A DNA stretch of 64,000 nt from Actinocatenispora sp963805605 (GCA_963805605.1 CAWDUX010000001.1:124001-188000), one strand, 5' to 3'; shown: positions 1-19,943, counted from the stretch's first letter. The notes: generated by a model from the letters alone, not told the origin. Numbers and translations: made by a program.

Positions 1-941
1 GCGAGGCGGCGGGCGAGCCGGGCGGCGGCGTCGCGCAGCTCCGGCGGCTCGATCACCTGAGTCTGGAAACCCAGCCGGGCCACCCGCATGGCCAGCCAGT
101 CCAGGTCGTCGCCACCGGCGATGAGTACGCACCAACCGTCCTGGTCGTCCTCGACTCGCGCGACCTGCGGCGGGACCAGCTCGCGTACCTGCTCGGGCCG
201 GGCGCGAAGGCGCACCCGGGCCAGATACCGGTACGGCGCCTCGGCCGTGGAGTGCTGTACGTAGGCGACCGGGTCCGGGTGCTCCCGGGGCCGGAAACGC
301 CAGGTCGTCGCCTGCACCGCGCGCATCCGGTCCAGCCGGAAGGTGCGCCAGTCGTCCCGGTCGACATCCCAGGCCATCAGGTACCAGCGGTGCCGGGTGG
401 CGACCATCCGGACCGGCTCGACGCTACGTTCGCGCTGCTCACCGCCGCTGCGCCCGGCGTAGCCGAACCGAACCCGTACCGCGTCGCGGCAGGCCCGCGC
501 CAACGTCACCAGCAGTTCCGCGTCGATCTCGACGCCCGGGCCGACCAGGGTGTCGGTGGCGCCGTGCACCGCGCGTACCTCCGCGCGCAGCCGGGGTGGC
601 ATCACCTGGTCGAGCTTGGCCAGCGCCCGCAGTGCCGCGTCGGCCGCCCCGGCCACCGTGCCGCCGGAGGCCAGTCGCAGAGACACGGCCGTCGCGATCG
701 CCTCGTCGTCGTCGAACAGCAGCGGCGGCAGCCGGGTGCCGGCGCCGAGCTGGTAGCCACCGCCGACGCCCGGCGTCGCCCGCACCGGGTAGCCGAGCGC
801 GCGGAGGCGTTCCACGTCCCGGCGCACCGAGCGGTCGGTGACCCGCAGCTCGGCGGCCAGCTCGGTGGCCGTCCAGGACGGCCGGCGTTGCAGCAGCGCC
901 AGCAACCGCAGCACCCGTTCGGTCGTTGCCTCCACGCCCAT
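1..941 (-). CDS. WYL-domain transcriptional regulator (3' end cut by window edge)
   Basis: Probable DNA-binding regulator of the YafY/WYL type. The reverse strand reads open from the ATG at 941 (MGVEATTERVLRLL) to the window edge, about 313 codons, close to the usual ~320 residues, so only the last few residues are missing. Residues 1-60 form a DeoR-like helix-turn-helix (ATELAAELRVTDRSVRRDVE). A WYL-type effector domain follows, with the characteristic RHRWYLMAWD segment near residue 190 and a C-terminal extension. It is divergent from the DinB gene across 62 bases and probably controls it and the VOC gene; this arrangement is common for WYL regulators. The ligand is unknown. Family call is solid, target is inferred. 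Confidence 0.88.
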   Translation of the reverse strand, partial: MGVEATTERVLRLLALLQRRPSWTATELAAELRVTDRSVRRDVERLRALGYPVRATPGVGGGYQLGAGTRLPPLLFDDDEAIATAVSLRLASGGTVAGAADAALRALAKLDQVMPPRLRAEVRAVHGATDTLVGPGVEIDAELLVTLARACRDAVRVRFGYAGRSGGEQRERSVEPVRMVATRHRWYLMAWDVDRDDWRTFRLDRMRAVQATTWRFRPREHPDPVAYVQHSTAEAPYRYLARVRLRARPEQVRELVPPQVARVEDDQDGWCVLIAGGDDLDWLAMRVARLGFQTQVIEPPELRDAAARLARRL

Positions 942-1003
942 CCGTGCATCGTCGCAGAGATCGCGGAACGATTCTGTCCGCTATTGGGAGGAGGCTGGTC
1001 GCC

Positions 1004-1579
1004 ATGACCGAGTGGAACCTTCTGCTGCGCGAGCAGCTCAGCTGGCACTGGACCAACCACCTGCGGGAACGCCTGGACGGCCTCACCGACGACGAGTACT
1101 TCCGGCAGCCGGCACCCAACTGCTGGAACGTACGCCCGCGCGGAACCGGCAGCGCGCCGATCCAGGGCGGGTCCGGCGTGATGACCGTCGACTTCGCCTT
1201 CCCGGAGCCCGACCCGGCGCCGTTCACCACCATCGCCTGGCGGCTGAGCCACGTGATCGTCGGGGTGCTGGCGGCCCGCAACGCCGCGCACTTCGGTCGT
1301 ACGCCCACCGACTACCAGTCGTTCGACTACGCCCCGACCGCCGCTGCGGCGCTGGCGCAGCTCGACGCGGAGTACGCCACCTGGATCAAGGGCGTCGAAT
1401 CGCTCGGTGAGGAGGGCCTGGCCCGCCCGTGCGGGCCGGCGGAGGGCCCGTACGCGGAGGCGCCGCTGGCCGCGCTGGTGCTGCACATCCACCGCGAGAC
1501 GATCCACCACCTGTCCGAGGTGTGCCTGCTGCGCGACCTGTACCGCAGCACCCACCCGAGCCGAGGGGAGACGGGCTGA
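1004..1579 (+). CDS. DinB family protein
   Basis: Predicted 191-residue four-helix-bundle protein of the DinB/YfiT superfamily, cytoplasmic, of unknown reaction. Many family members bind a divalent metal through three histidines and act as thiol-dependent S-transferases. The order WHWTNHLRERLDGL, then WRLSHVIVGVL, then HIHRETIHHLSEV gives spaced histidines in the expected helices. The ATG at 1004 is chosen because GGGAGGAGG lies about 10 bases upstream; longer in-frame starts have no such site. Its TGA shares one base with the ATG of the VOC gene (TGATG), so the two are translationally coupled. Divergent from the WYL regulator, its likely controller. Confidence 0.85.
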   Translation: MTEWNLLLREQLSWHWTNHLRERLDGLTDDEYFRQPAPNCWNVRPRGTGSAPIQGGSGVMTVDFAFPEPDPAPFTTIAWRLSHVIVGVLAARNAAHFGRTPTDYQSFDYAPTAAAALAQLDAEYATWIKGVESLGEEGLARPCGPAEGPYAEAPLAALVLHIHRETIHHLSEVCLLRDLYRSTHPSRGETG

Positions 1580-2016
1580 TGGCCCGCGACATCCAGATCA
1601 GCGTCGACTGCCTCGACCCGGCCGAGCTGGCCGCCTTCTGGGCCGAGGCGCTGCACTACCGGCTGCAGGACCCGCCCGAGGGGTTCGGCTCGTGGGAGGA
1701 GGCGCTGGAGGCGCTGGGCGTGCCGCCGGAGCACCGCAACGACGCCTCGGCGGTGATCGACCCCGACGGCGCCGGTCCGCGGCTGTTCTTCCAGTGGGTA
1801 CCGGAACGCAAGCAGCTGAAGAACCGCCTGCACCTGGACGTACGGGCCGCGCCCGGGCTGACCGGTGAGGAGCGGATGGCGGCGCTGGAGGCCGAGGCCG
1901 GACGGCTTGTCTCACACGGTGCGACCCGGCTGCGTCGCCATGAGCCGGCACCACCGCTGCAGGCCGGGCACATCGTGCTCGCTGACCCGGAGGGCAACGA
2001 GTTCTGCCTCGATTAG
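1579..2016 (+). CDS. VOC family (glyoxalase/bleomycin-resistance fold) protein
   Basis: 145-residue single-domain vicinal-oxygen-chelate protein. Visible marks are ISVDCLDPAELAAFWAEAL at the start, a central LFFQWVPERKQLKNRLHLDV strand and a C-terminal ADPEGNEFCLD. The His of HLDV and the Glu of GNEF are likely metal ligands. Such proteins may be small-molecule dioxygenases, isomerases or binding proteins; substrate cannot be told. Coupled to the upstream DinB gene by a one-base overlap. Its TAG stop overlaps the TAA stop of the converging nifU-like gene (bases 2013-2016 are TTAG), leaving no room for a terminator between the two units. Confidence 0.85.
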   Translation: MARDIQISVDCLDPAELAAFWAEALHYRLQDPPEGFGSWEEALEALGVPPEHRNDASAVIDPDGAGPRLFFQWVPERKQLKNRLHLDVRAAPGLTGEERMAALEAEAGRLVSHGATRLRRHEPAPPLQAGHIVLADPEGNEFCLD

Positions 2017-2597
2017 CGGGTGATGCGGGCCAGTAGGGGGAGGCGGCGCCGGCCGGGGTGGGTCGGCTCGCCGGACTCGGTGGCGCGCAGCTCGACCAGG
2101 GCGGGGAACCGCTCCCGCAGCTCGGTTTCCAGCCGGGAGTGCAGGGTGAATCCGGCGGCCGGGCAGTGCGAGCAGGTGCCGCTCATCCCTACCTCGGCGC
2201 GCCGGTCGCCGACCGAGACGATGGTGACCTCGCCGCCGTGGGAGCGGATGTAGTCGCCGGCCGCGCCGTCCAGCACCTCCTGCAGCGCGGCACGCAGTAC
2301 GTCGTCCTCGCCGACCTCGCCGCTGGGCCGCCACGCCTCGGGCTGCCGCAACGCCGCACCGAGTGCGTCACGTACCGCGGTGCCCGCAGTCGACCAGCTC
2401 CGCCCGTCGGCGAGCCGGATCAGCACGGCCTGTGTCCGCACCTCGACCGCAGCGACCAGGCCGGAATCCAGCAGCGTCGCGAGTGTTTCCGGCGGCCGGG
2501 CGATCGTACCGACCACCGGCAGCGTGCCGGCCGGTATCACCCAGCGCACCACCTGCGGATCGGCGGTGGCCTCCGGGTGCATCGGAACCGTGCTCAT
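2013..2597 (-). CDS. NifU (Nfu) C-terminal domain protein, third gene of feo operon
   Basis: 194-residue cytoplasmic protein. The C-terminal half is a Nfu-type Fe-S scaffold: DYIRSHGGEVTIVSVGDRRAEVGMSG, then CSHC with the two cysteines that hold a bridging cluster, then a TLHSRLETELRERFP helix. The N-terminal ~95 residues contain no domain I can name. The ATG at 2597 overlaps the feoB stop (ATGA), so it is translated with feoB. Its place as the last feo gene suggests it assembles or senses Fe-S clusters from imported iron, perhaps playing the part FeoC plays in enterobacteria; that role is inference. The stop overlaps the stop of the converging VOC gene. Confidence 0.85.
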   Translation of the reverse strand: MSTVPMHPEATADPQVVRWVIPAGTLPVVGTIARPPETLATLLDSGLVAAVEVRTQAVLIRLADGRSWSTAGTAVRDALGAALRQPEAWRPSGEVGEDDVLRAALQEVLDGAAGDYIRSHGGEVTIVSVGDRRAEVGMSGTCSHCPAAGFTLHSRLETELRERFPALVELRATESGEPTHPGRRRLPLLARITR

Positions 2598-4531
2598 GTC
2601 AGCAGCCCCACCACGGTGTGGGCCAGCAGCGCCATGGTCCAGGCCAGGACGAACATGTAGCCGAACGCGATCGCCGGCCACCGCCATGACCCGGTCTCCC
2701 GGCGCATCACCCCGATGGTCGAGGTGCACTGCAGCGCGTACAGGAAGAACACCAGCAGCGCGGCCGTGGTGGCCGGGGTGAACAGTTTCTGCCCCTGGTG
2801 CGGACCGTCGGTGTAGGTCATGTGGGCCAGCGTCTTCGCCGGCTGGTCGGGGTTCTCCGCGGCGGCGACCTGGCCCAGGGTGGCCACGAACACCTCCCGG
2901 GCCGACAGCGAGGCCAGCACACCGACGTTGACCCGCCAGTCGAAGCCGAGCGGCGCGAAGACCGGCTCGACGGCCCGGCCGACGTCGGCGGCGTAGCTGT
3001 GGTCGATCACGTACGCCGAGACCGCGGTGCTGTCGGCCGGGTCGACCCCGGCGGAGTGCAGCTGCGCGTTGCTGGGCATCGGCAGGTTGAGCAGCAGCCA
3101 CAGCACGACGGTGGCGAGCACGATGATCCGCCCGACCTTGCGCAGGAAGCCCTTGCAGGCGTCCCACACCGAACCGACCACCGATTTCAGCCGCGGCAGC
3201 CGGTAGGAGGGCATCTCCATGTAGAACGGCAGCATCAACTGCTTGCGGCTGCTGAACCGTTTGAACACCCAGGCCGTGGCCATCGCCGACAGCGCGCCCA
3301 CCACATAGAGGGAGAACATCACCACGCCGCGCGCGTCGAACGGGCCGACCGAGGCGTCCGGGCCCACCAGCAGGCTGATCAGCAGGACGTACACGGTCAG
3401 CCGGGCCGAGCAGGTCATCAGCGGCGCGCCCATCATGGTGGCGAACCGGTCCCGCGCCGACGGCAGCGAGCGGGTGGCCATGATGCCGGGGATGGCGCAG
3501 GCCAGCGAGGACAGCAGCGCGACGAACGCGCGGCCCTCCAGCCCGATCCGGCCCATCAGCCGGTCCATCAGGAACGCGGCGCGCGACAGGTAGCCGCTGC
3601 CCTCCAGCAGCGAGATCATCAGGAACAGCAGGGCGATCTGCGGTAGGAAGACCAGTACGCCGCCGACCCCGCCGATCAGCGCGTTGCCGAGGAACCCGGC
3701 GACCAGCCGGTTCGACACGTGCTCGGTGACCAGGGCGCCCAGCCAGTCGAAGACGGCCTGCACCCCGTCCTGCAGCGGCGCCGCGACGGTGAAGATGATC
3801 TGGAAGAACGCGAACATCGTGGCGAAGAAGATCAGCGTGCCCCACAGCGGGTGCAGCAGCACACCGTCGATGCGCCGGGTACGCCGGTCGACCTCGGGCA
3901 CCCGGTAGCCGGCGGTGCTGATCACCGACTCCACCCACGCCTGTCGTTGCGGCGGGTCGGTGGGCGGCGGCAGTACCGGGCGCTGCCAGTCGGCCGGGGC
4001 GGGCAGCGACGCACTGAGCTGGGCGAGGTCGTTGCGGGAGCCGCCGGTCACCCCGACGACCGGTACCCCGAGGGCGCGCGACAGCGCCGCCACGTCCAGC
4101 GTGCCGCCGCGGCGGGTCAGCTCGTCGCGGAAGGTGAGTACCACACAGACCGGCAGTCCGACCTGCATGACCTGGGCCAGCAGCCCGAGGGAGCGCCGCA
4201 GCGTGGTCGCGTCGATGGTGACCAGGATGCCCTCGGGTGTGTCGACGTCGGTGTTGCCGGCGTCGAGTACGTCGGCGACGACCTGCTCGTCGGGGCTGAT
4301 CGGATCGAGGCTGTAGGTGCCGGGCAGGTCCTCGATCACCACGTCGTGCCCGTCGATGCGCGCGGTGCCCTCGTAGCGGGCGACAGTCACCCCGGGGTAG
4401 TTTCCGGTCTTGGTGCGCAGCCCGGTCAGCGCGTTGAACAGGGTGGTCTTGCCGGAGTTGGGGCTGCCCACCAGGGCGAGGCGGACGTCACCGGTGGCCG
4501 TACCGGCCGCCGGGCCGTGGTGCGGGCTCAT
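2594..4531 (-). CDS. feoB: Ferrous iron transport protein B
   Basis: 645-residue inner-membrane Fe(II) permease with an N-terminal G domain. Visible: G1 loop GSPNSGKTT (residues 22-30), G2 region NYPGVT, G3 DLPG near 68-71, and a G4-like TFRDE in place of the canonical NxxD. Two Gate modules follow, with the conserved GSGYLSRAAFLMDRLMGRIGLEGRA and CAIPGIMATR segments, then a second half ending in transmembrane helices. The length is slightly below the usual 700-770 because the G-domain helical part is short. The ATG at 4531 overlaps the feoA stop (ATGA), fixing the start. Transcribed from the iron-box promoter upstream of feoA, so expected to be expressed under iron limitation. Confidence 0.96.
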   Translation of the reverse strand: MSPHHGPAAGTATGDVRLALVGSPNSGKTTLFNALTGLRTKTGNYPGVTVARYEGTARIDGHDVVIEDLPGTYSLDPISPDEQVVADVLDAGNTDVDTPEGILVTIDATTLRRSLGLLAQVMQVGLPVCVVLTFRDELTRRGGTLDVAALSRALGVPVVGVTGGSRNDLAQLSASLPAPADWQRPVLPPPTDPPQRQAWVESVISTAGYRVPEVDRRTRRIDGVLLHPLWGTLIFFATMFAFFQIIFTVAAPLQDGVQAVFDWLGALVTEHVSNRLVAGFLGNALIGGVGGVLVFLPQIALLFLMISLLEGSGYLSRAAFLMDRLMGRIGLEGRAFVALLSSLACAIPGIMATRSLPSARDRFATMMGAPLMTCSARLTVYVLLISLLVGPDASVGPFDARGVVMFSLYVVGALSAMATAWVFKRFSSRKQLMLPFYMEMPSYRLPRLKSVVGSVWDACKGFLRKVGRIIVLATVVLWLLLNLPMPSNAQLHSAGVDPADSTAVSAYVIDHSYAADVGRAVEPVFAPLGFDWRVNVGVLASLSAREVFVATLGQVAAAENPDQPAKTLAHMTYTDGPHQGQKLFTPATTAALLVFFLYALQCTSTIGVMRRETGSWRWPAIAFGYMFVLAWTMALLAHTVVGLLT

Positions 4532-4836
4532 GCGGTGCGCTGGACGCGGATTCCAGTGGTCTGTGCCCTGCGCAGCGCCACCTCGTATTCGGCGACGTGC
4601 AGGACGACCGGATCGCCCAGCGGCGCCCGCCGCAGCACGGTGACCTCGCTGCCGGGGGTGAATCCCAGATCGAACAGTCGGCGTGCGGTGCTGGGCCCGA
4701 CCGCGGTGTCGATGTCGACGACCTCGGCGCGCATGCCGGGCCGCAGATCGGCCAGGCAGGTGCTGCGGGCCGGATCGGTCGGCGTGGACGCATCGCTGCT
4801 CCGGCGGGCGCGCCACCGCGTGGACACCGTGGACAT
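4528..4836 (-). CDS. feoA: Ferrous iron transport protein A (SH3-like)
   Basis: 102-residue cytoplasmic protein that helps FeoB. The core is a FeoA SH3-like barrel: STCLADLRPGMRAEVVDIDTAVGPSTARRLFDLGFTPGSEVTVLRRAP up to VVLHVAEYEVALRR. About 30 N-terminal residues are extra to the core. I chose the ATG at 4836 because GGGAAGGG stands 5-12 bases upstream; a GTG at 4869 is in frame but has no such site and would sit close to the promoter. First gene of feoA-feoB-nifU. The iron box is 40 bases upstream. Confidence 0.93.
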   Translation of the reverse strand: MSTVSTRWRARRSSDASTPTDPARSTCLADLRPGMRAEVVDIDTAVGPSTARRLFDLGFTPGSEVTVLRRAPLGDPVVLHVAEYEVALRRAQTTGIRVQRTA

Positions 4837-4875
4837 GCTCAACCCTTCCCGATCGCCTGACTTCGCCACTTCAGC

Positions 4876-4911
4876 TTAGGCGAGGCTAACCTCCTGTGTG
4901 GGGAGCGTCAA
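4876..4911 (-). promoter_or_regulatory. feo operon promoter with IdeR/DmdR-type iron box
   Basis: On the reverse strand a -35 element TTGACG (4911-4906) and a -10 element TAGCCT (4888-4883) are 17 bases apart. On the forward strand 4876-4894 reads TTAGGCGAGGCTAACCTCC, which matches 15 of 19 positions of the actinobacterial iron-box consensus TTAGGTTAGGCTAACCTAA as I remember it. The box covers the -10, so iron-loaded IdeR/DmdR would block polymerase. Sequence elements are seen directly; repression is inferred from the family. Confidence 0.8.
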
Positions 4912-5093
4912 TGAAGAGCGCGACTCGTCACACGATCTCCGGCACGGCCCCCTGGGGGGCGTTGATCAGTGCCTCGGTGCCATCGCTGTCGGCGGGTCGT
5001 GACGATGAGGCTGGTCGACGGCATCGGGTCAACGAAGGCCAAGCGTGAGGCGAACGAGTCTCGCGGGGTGGTCTTCCGCCGCTCGCGCGCAGG

Positions 5094-5153
5094 GCATTTT
5101 CCCTGAATAACCGTTAAGTCCTTTTGGTTAAAAGGTGCACTACGGGAAAATGC
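5094..5153. promoter_or_regulatory. AT-rich nested inverted repeat upstream of NRPS genes
   Basis: In the 390-base gap between feoA and the NRPS genes, an AT-rich island interrupts GC-rich sequence. GCATTTTCCC (5094-5103) and GGGAAAATGC (5144-5153) form a perfect 10-base inverted repeat. Inside it CCTTTT-GGTT-AAAAGG (5120-5135) is a second, perfect 6-base hairpin. The island ends about 130 bases before the likely ATG at 5286. It could be an operator, promoter or attenuator for the NRPS transcript. No clear -35/-10 pair was identified. The rest of the gap (4912-5093 and 5154-5285) holds nothing I recognise. Confidence 0.45.
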
Positions 5154-5285
5154 GCGTGGTGGTGCGCGCAGGGGTGAGGGGCTCGTCACCGACCAGAGTC
5201 GGAGCTGGGCAGGGTCGACGTCGGCGCATCGCAGGGATGTAACGGGGCTGTCTGTGCCGTGAGCCGCTGGCTAGCATCCCGCAGC

Positions 5286-8200
5286 ATGACGCAGGCTGCC
5301 GGCACCCACCGTGATCTGTCGGCACTACCCCCGGCCGGCTGCTCCCAGGTCCAGCAGGACCTCTGGTACGCCGCGCGCCTCGACACGCCCGGCGCGCACC
5401 TGGCGCTGTCACTGCGGGTGTCCGGCGTCGTGGACCGTACCGCGATGGTGGCGGCCTGCGCCGACGTACTGGATGCCCACCCGGAACTGCGCGCCCGGTT
5501 CCCGGCATCCGACGGGTGCCCGGTACGCGTGGGGCCAGGCGCGCGAGGCATCCCCGAGGTGGCCCAGCTCGGTGACGAGGTCGCCGTCGCCGAGCACCTG
5601 AACGGCCCGTTCGACCTGGCCGGCGGCCCACTGTTCCGGTTCGGTACCCGCGACGAGCCGTCCGGCAGCACGCTGTTCGCGGTCTTCCACCATCTGGTGT
5701 TCGACGGCGCCTCCCGAGACGTCGTCGCCCGCGACTGGGTGCGCTTCTACGCCGCTCACCGTAGCGGCGAGCAGCCGGACACGGCGCGGTGGCGCGGCGA
5801 TGACAACGCGCCGGGCCGGCCGTACCAGCAGTACATCGACGAGGAACGCGCACGGCTGGCCGGCGAACCCCCGGACGGCTGGCGGGACGCCCTGGCCTGG
5901 CGCGGCACCGCGCTGTCCGACGTGCTGCACAGTTCGCCCGAGGACGTCTGCACCCCGCTGCGGGTGGAGTTCGGCGCCGAGCGCCACACCCGCCTCGCCG
6001 CCCTCGCGGACTCCCACGGCGTCAGCCGGCACACCATCCTGCTGGCTGCCCTCGCCGCCACCCTGGCCAGCTACGCCGAACCCGCCGGGCTCGACGTGCC
6101 GGCCATCGCGGTGCCGCTGGGCACCCGTAGCGCCGGGTTCGCCGGTACGGTCGGCCCGTTCGTCAACGAGGCGGCGCTCCAGCTCACCCCCGCCCTGGAG
6201 GACACCTTCGCCGACTTCCTCGGCGCGGTACGTCGCCGTACCCGGGCCGCCTTCGCGCTGCGCGCCTTTCCGGTAGCGGAGCTGCGTCGTCGTTGCGGTG
6301 CGCCGCCGTGGCGACCGTCGGTCGTCTTCGGGTACCGGAAAACCGTTGTGCCGCAACAGTTCACCGTGCCTGACGGAGTTGTCGAGCACGAGGTGATCGT
6401 GCCGCTGCCGCCGGCCGGGCCGCAACTGGAACTCCAACTGCTGGATCGGGGCGCCGAACTGGACGGCTGGGTGAGCTACGACCCCGCTCGGTTCTCCGCT
6501 GAGACCGTGGGCACCCTGCTCTACCACTGGTACCGCGCCCTCGACCTCGCCGCCGGAGCATCCGACCGGCCGCTGCGGTCGCTGTGCCTGCTCGGCGAGC
6601 CGGAACGCGCGCAGCTGGCGGCGCTCGGTACCGGACCCGAGGTGTGCTTCCCGGGCGCGGACACCGTGCACGGGTTGTTCGAGCAGCAGGCGGTGGCCAC
6701 CCCGGACAGCATCGCGGTACGCGCCGACGGTCGTGCGGTCAGCTACGCCGAACTGGACCGGCAGGCGGACGGCATCGCCGGGGCGCTGCGCCGGGCCGGG
6801 GTACGGGCCGAGCAGCCGGTGCTGGTCTGCGTGCCGCGCTCGGTGCGGCTGGTCGCCGCGCTGCTCGGGGTGTTGAAGGCCGGCGGCTGCTACCTGCCGC
6901 TGGACCCGGACGATCCGCCCGCCCGTCGCGACTTCATGGCCGCCGACAGCGGCGCACGGTTCCTGCTCGCCGGGCCGGGTGACGTGCCCGCAGGATTCAC
7001 CGGCACCGTCGTAGGGATCGATGGGAGCTGTGGGGCGGCAACGCGACCGCGGGCGACGGTGGGCACCGGTCAGCTCGCGTACGCGCTCTACACCTCCGGC
7101 TCGACCGGGACCCCGAAGGCCGCCATGGTCTCGCACTCCGCGCTGCGCAACCGTCTACTGTGGATGCAGTGGGCGTACCGGCTCACCGACCGCGACCGGG
7201 TGCTGCACAAGACGGCGATCGGTTTCGACGTGTCCGGCTGGGAGATCTTCTGGCCGCTGCTGACCGGCGCGACCCTGGTCCTCGCGCCACCCGGCGCGCA
7301 CCGTGACAGTGCCCGGCTCGTACGGCTGCTGCGCGACGGGGCCGTCACCGTCACCCACTTCGTACCGCCGGCGCTGCGGGCGCTGCTCGACGAGCCGGAC
7401 GTGTCGAGCTGTGGCGACCTGCGGCTGGTCGTGTGCAGCGGCGAGGCGCTGCCACCCGAGCTGGTGGGGCGCTTCCACGACACGCTGGACTGCGCGCTGG
7501 AGAACCTGTACGGCCCGACCGAGGCCGCCATCGACGTGACCGCCGCGCCGTGCCCACGCGGCACCGACCCGGTGCCGATCGGCCGCCCGATCGTCAACGC
7601 CGAGGTACGGGTACTGGGCCGCGACCTACAGCCCGTGCCGGTCGGGGTGGCCGGGGAGATCCACCTCGGTGGGGCACCGCTGGCCCGCGGTTACCTGAAC
7701 CGGCCGGGCCTGACCGCCGAACGGTTCGTGGCGGACCCGTCCGGCATTGGTGGCCGGCTGTACCGTACCGGTGATCTCGGCCGCTACCGCCACGACGGCA
7801 CGGTCGAGTTCCTCGGCCGCATCGACCACCAGGTCAAGATCCGGGGCCGGCGGGTGGAACCGGCGGAGGTCGAGACCGTACTGCACGCCCACCCCGGCCT
7901 CCGCAGCGCCGCCGTCATCGCCACCCCGACCGACCGTGGCGAACAGCAGCTCGTCGGCTACCTGGTACCGGCACCGGACGCGCGGTCGGACCCCGGTGAA
8001 CTGGACCGGTGGCTGCGGGCCAGGCTGCCCGATGCGATGGTGCCCGCCGCGCTGGTGTGGCTCGACGAGCTGCCCCGCACCCCCAGCGGGAAACTGGACC
8101 GCGCCGCACTCCCCACCCCCGCCAGTGACACCGGGTACGTGGCGCCGCGCACCGTGGCCGAAAGCGCGGTGGCCAGCGCCTGGGCGGAGCTGTTCGGGCT

Positions 8201-8374
8201 GGAGAAGGTCGGCGCGCACGACGACTTCTTCGACCTCGGCGGGCATTCGCTGCTCGCCACCCGTACGCTCAGCCGATTGCGGGAACGCTTCGGGGTGGAA
8301 CTACCGATGCGGCTGGTGTTCGAACGACCGACGGTGGCGGCGCTGGCCGCGGCAGTGGACGAGGTGCGCGCCCG

Positions 8375-8378
<4 letters not shown>
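5286..8378 (+). CDS. Non-ribosomal peptide synthetase, C-A(Ser)-PCP
   Basis: First NRPS of the locus, 1030 residues with the ATG start. Condensation domain ~10-430 with HHLVFDG (His135, His136, Asp140). Adenylation domain ~455-945 with TSGSTGTPK, FDVSGWEIF, NLYGPTEAAID, YRTGDLGRY and catalytic Lys936 in PSGKLDR. Carrier domain ~955-1030 with phosphopantetheine site Ser988 in GGHSL. Reading the pocket by eye against GrsA/EntF gives DVWHVSLIDK, a serine-type code. A C domain at the very start, with no loading module, suggests it joins an acyl group to serine, perhaps supplied by the ligase/PCP protein at 18180. Start is uncertain: ATG 5286 or GTG 5259, neither with a strong ribosome site. Overlaps the next gene by ATGA. 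Confidence 0.93.
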
Positions 8379-18179
<9,801 letters not shown>

Positions 18180-18187
<8 letters not shown>

Positions 18188-19943
18188 CGTACTGCTGCCC
18201 GACATGCTCGCGCAGCGGGCCGCCGAGGCGCCGGAAGGTACCGCGCTGATCCTCGACGGGGTCGGGAAACTGGGCTTCGGCGACTGGCACTCCAGGGCGA
18301 ACGCGGTCACGAACCTGCTGCGTACCCGAGGTGTCGCGGCCGGTGAGCGGGTCGCGCTGGTGGTGGGCAACGAGGACTGGCTCGACTACGCCGTCGGGTT
18401 CTTCGGGGTACTGCGCGCCGGTGCGGTGGCACTGCCGCTGTCGGCCCGGCTGACCGTCGCCGAACTCGCCGACGCGACTGGCCGGGCCGGCTGCGTCGCG
18501 GTCCTGACCGGCCGCGGGGTGCCAGCCGAGGACCTGCCGGGCTGGTCGGCGGCACTGTCGGAGGCGGTTGCCGGGGTCCAGGACGGTGACCTTCCGCCGC
18601 TGGTGGGGCCCGACGACGAGGCGCAACTGCTGTACACCGCCGGCACCACCGGCAGCCCCAAACTGGTATCCGCCAGCCATCGCAACGTACTGGCCGGCTG
18701 GTCGCCCGGCGACGGCCGGCCGCACGAACCAGGCCGGTATTTCGTGCACGCCACCCCGGTGGCCTGCAACGCCGGCCAGGTCACCCTGCTGCACCCGCTG
18801 CAGGAGCCGCACACCGTGGTACTGCTGCCCAGCTTCGACCCGCGCCGCTACGCCGAACTGGTGGAGCGGCACCGCGCCGACCACACCCTGCTCGTACCGG
18901 CCATGGCGTCCTGGCTGGTGGAGTCGGGTGCTGCCACCGGCGACGAACTGTCCAGCGTGCACAGCGTCGCGTTGACCGCCGCGCCGACCACACCGACCCT
19001 GCTGGCCGCGGTGGACCGGCTGTTCGGCTCGGCGACGGTCACCAACTGCTACACCTCCACCGAGGCGTGGCCGGCGATGACCGCCATGGACTACGACCCG
19101 GCCCGGCCCGGCGCGCTGGGCCGGGCGCTGGACGGTCAGGGCGTCGAGGTCGTCGACACCGACGGCCGGGTACTGCCCCCGGGGGAGACGGGCGAGATCA
19201 CCCTGTCGGCCGATGGCGTGCCGCAGCGCTCGTACCTGGACGGCACCGGCGGCGTGTTCACCGGGGCCCGGGTACGCACCGGCGACCTGGGCTATGTCGA
19301 CCAGGACGGCTACCTCTACCTCGTGGACCGCCGCACCGACCTCATCGTCACCGGCGGCGCGAACGTGTCCTGCCTGGAGGTGGAGAATGCGCTCACCGCG
19401 CACCCGTCAGTGGCCGAGGCAGGGGTGACGGGCCTTTCCCATCCGACCCTGGGCACCATGGTGGGCGCCGCCGTGGTCACCCGCCGCCCGCTGGACGCGG
19501 CCGAGCTGCGGGAGTGGCTGCGCGGCCGGCTCGCCGACTACAAGCTGCCCGCGGTGCTGGCGCCGGTGGATTCGTTGCCGCGCAACGAACTGGGCAAGGT
19601 GTTGCGCGCGCAGCTGCGGAAGGTCCTGGCCGCCAGCGTCGAGTACGGCGGCAGCGCAGCGGTGGCGCCCCGTACCGACGACGAACGGATCCTGCTGCGC
19701 ATCTGGTGCGACGTGCTCGGCCGCTACGACCTGGGGGTGGAGCACGACTTCATCGCCGTCGGCGGCCACTCGCTGGCGGCGTTCCGGATCGCCGAACTGG
19801 CCTCGGCGGCGCTGGGTGTCGCGCTGCCGCGCAGCCTGCTGCTCACCATCCCGACGATCGCCGCGCAGGCCGACGCGGTCGCTGAGTTCCGTCGGCAGGG
19901 CAACATCGCGGCGAGCGCCCCGATCCGACGCCGCCGACGCTAG
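18180..19943 (+). CDS. Stand-alone acyl/aryl-AMP ligase with C-terminal carrier domain
   Basis: 587 residues. ANL-family adenylating domain ~1-490: YTAGTTGSPK (A3), CYTSTEAW (A5), VRTGDLGYVDQDGYLYLVDRRTDLIVTGG and catalytic Lys in ELGKVLR. The place of the amino-group-binding Asp235 is occupied by Asn (PVACNAG), so the substrate is probably a carboxylic acid without an alpha-amino group. A carrier domain follows (~505-575; GGHSLAAF holds the phosphopantetheine serine). It probably activates and carries the acyl starter used by the first NRPS C domain. GTG 18180 is preferred because AGGAAGG lies 8 bases upstream; GTG 18171 is in frame. It overlaps the NRPS/MFS gene by 8 bases and its stop overlaps that of the convergent C-domain gene. 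Confidence 0.85.

Noticed and set aside
4908..5189. A 93-codon reverse frame in the gap upstream of the NRPS genes
   Set aside because: No ribosome site, no recognisable domain, and it crosses the nested inverted repeat.
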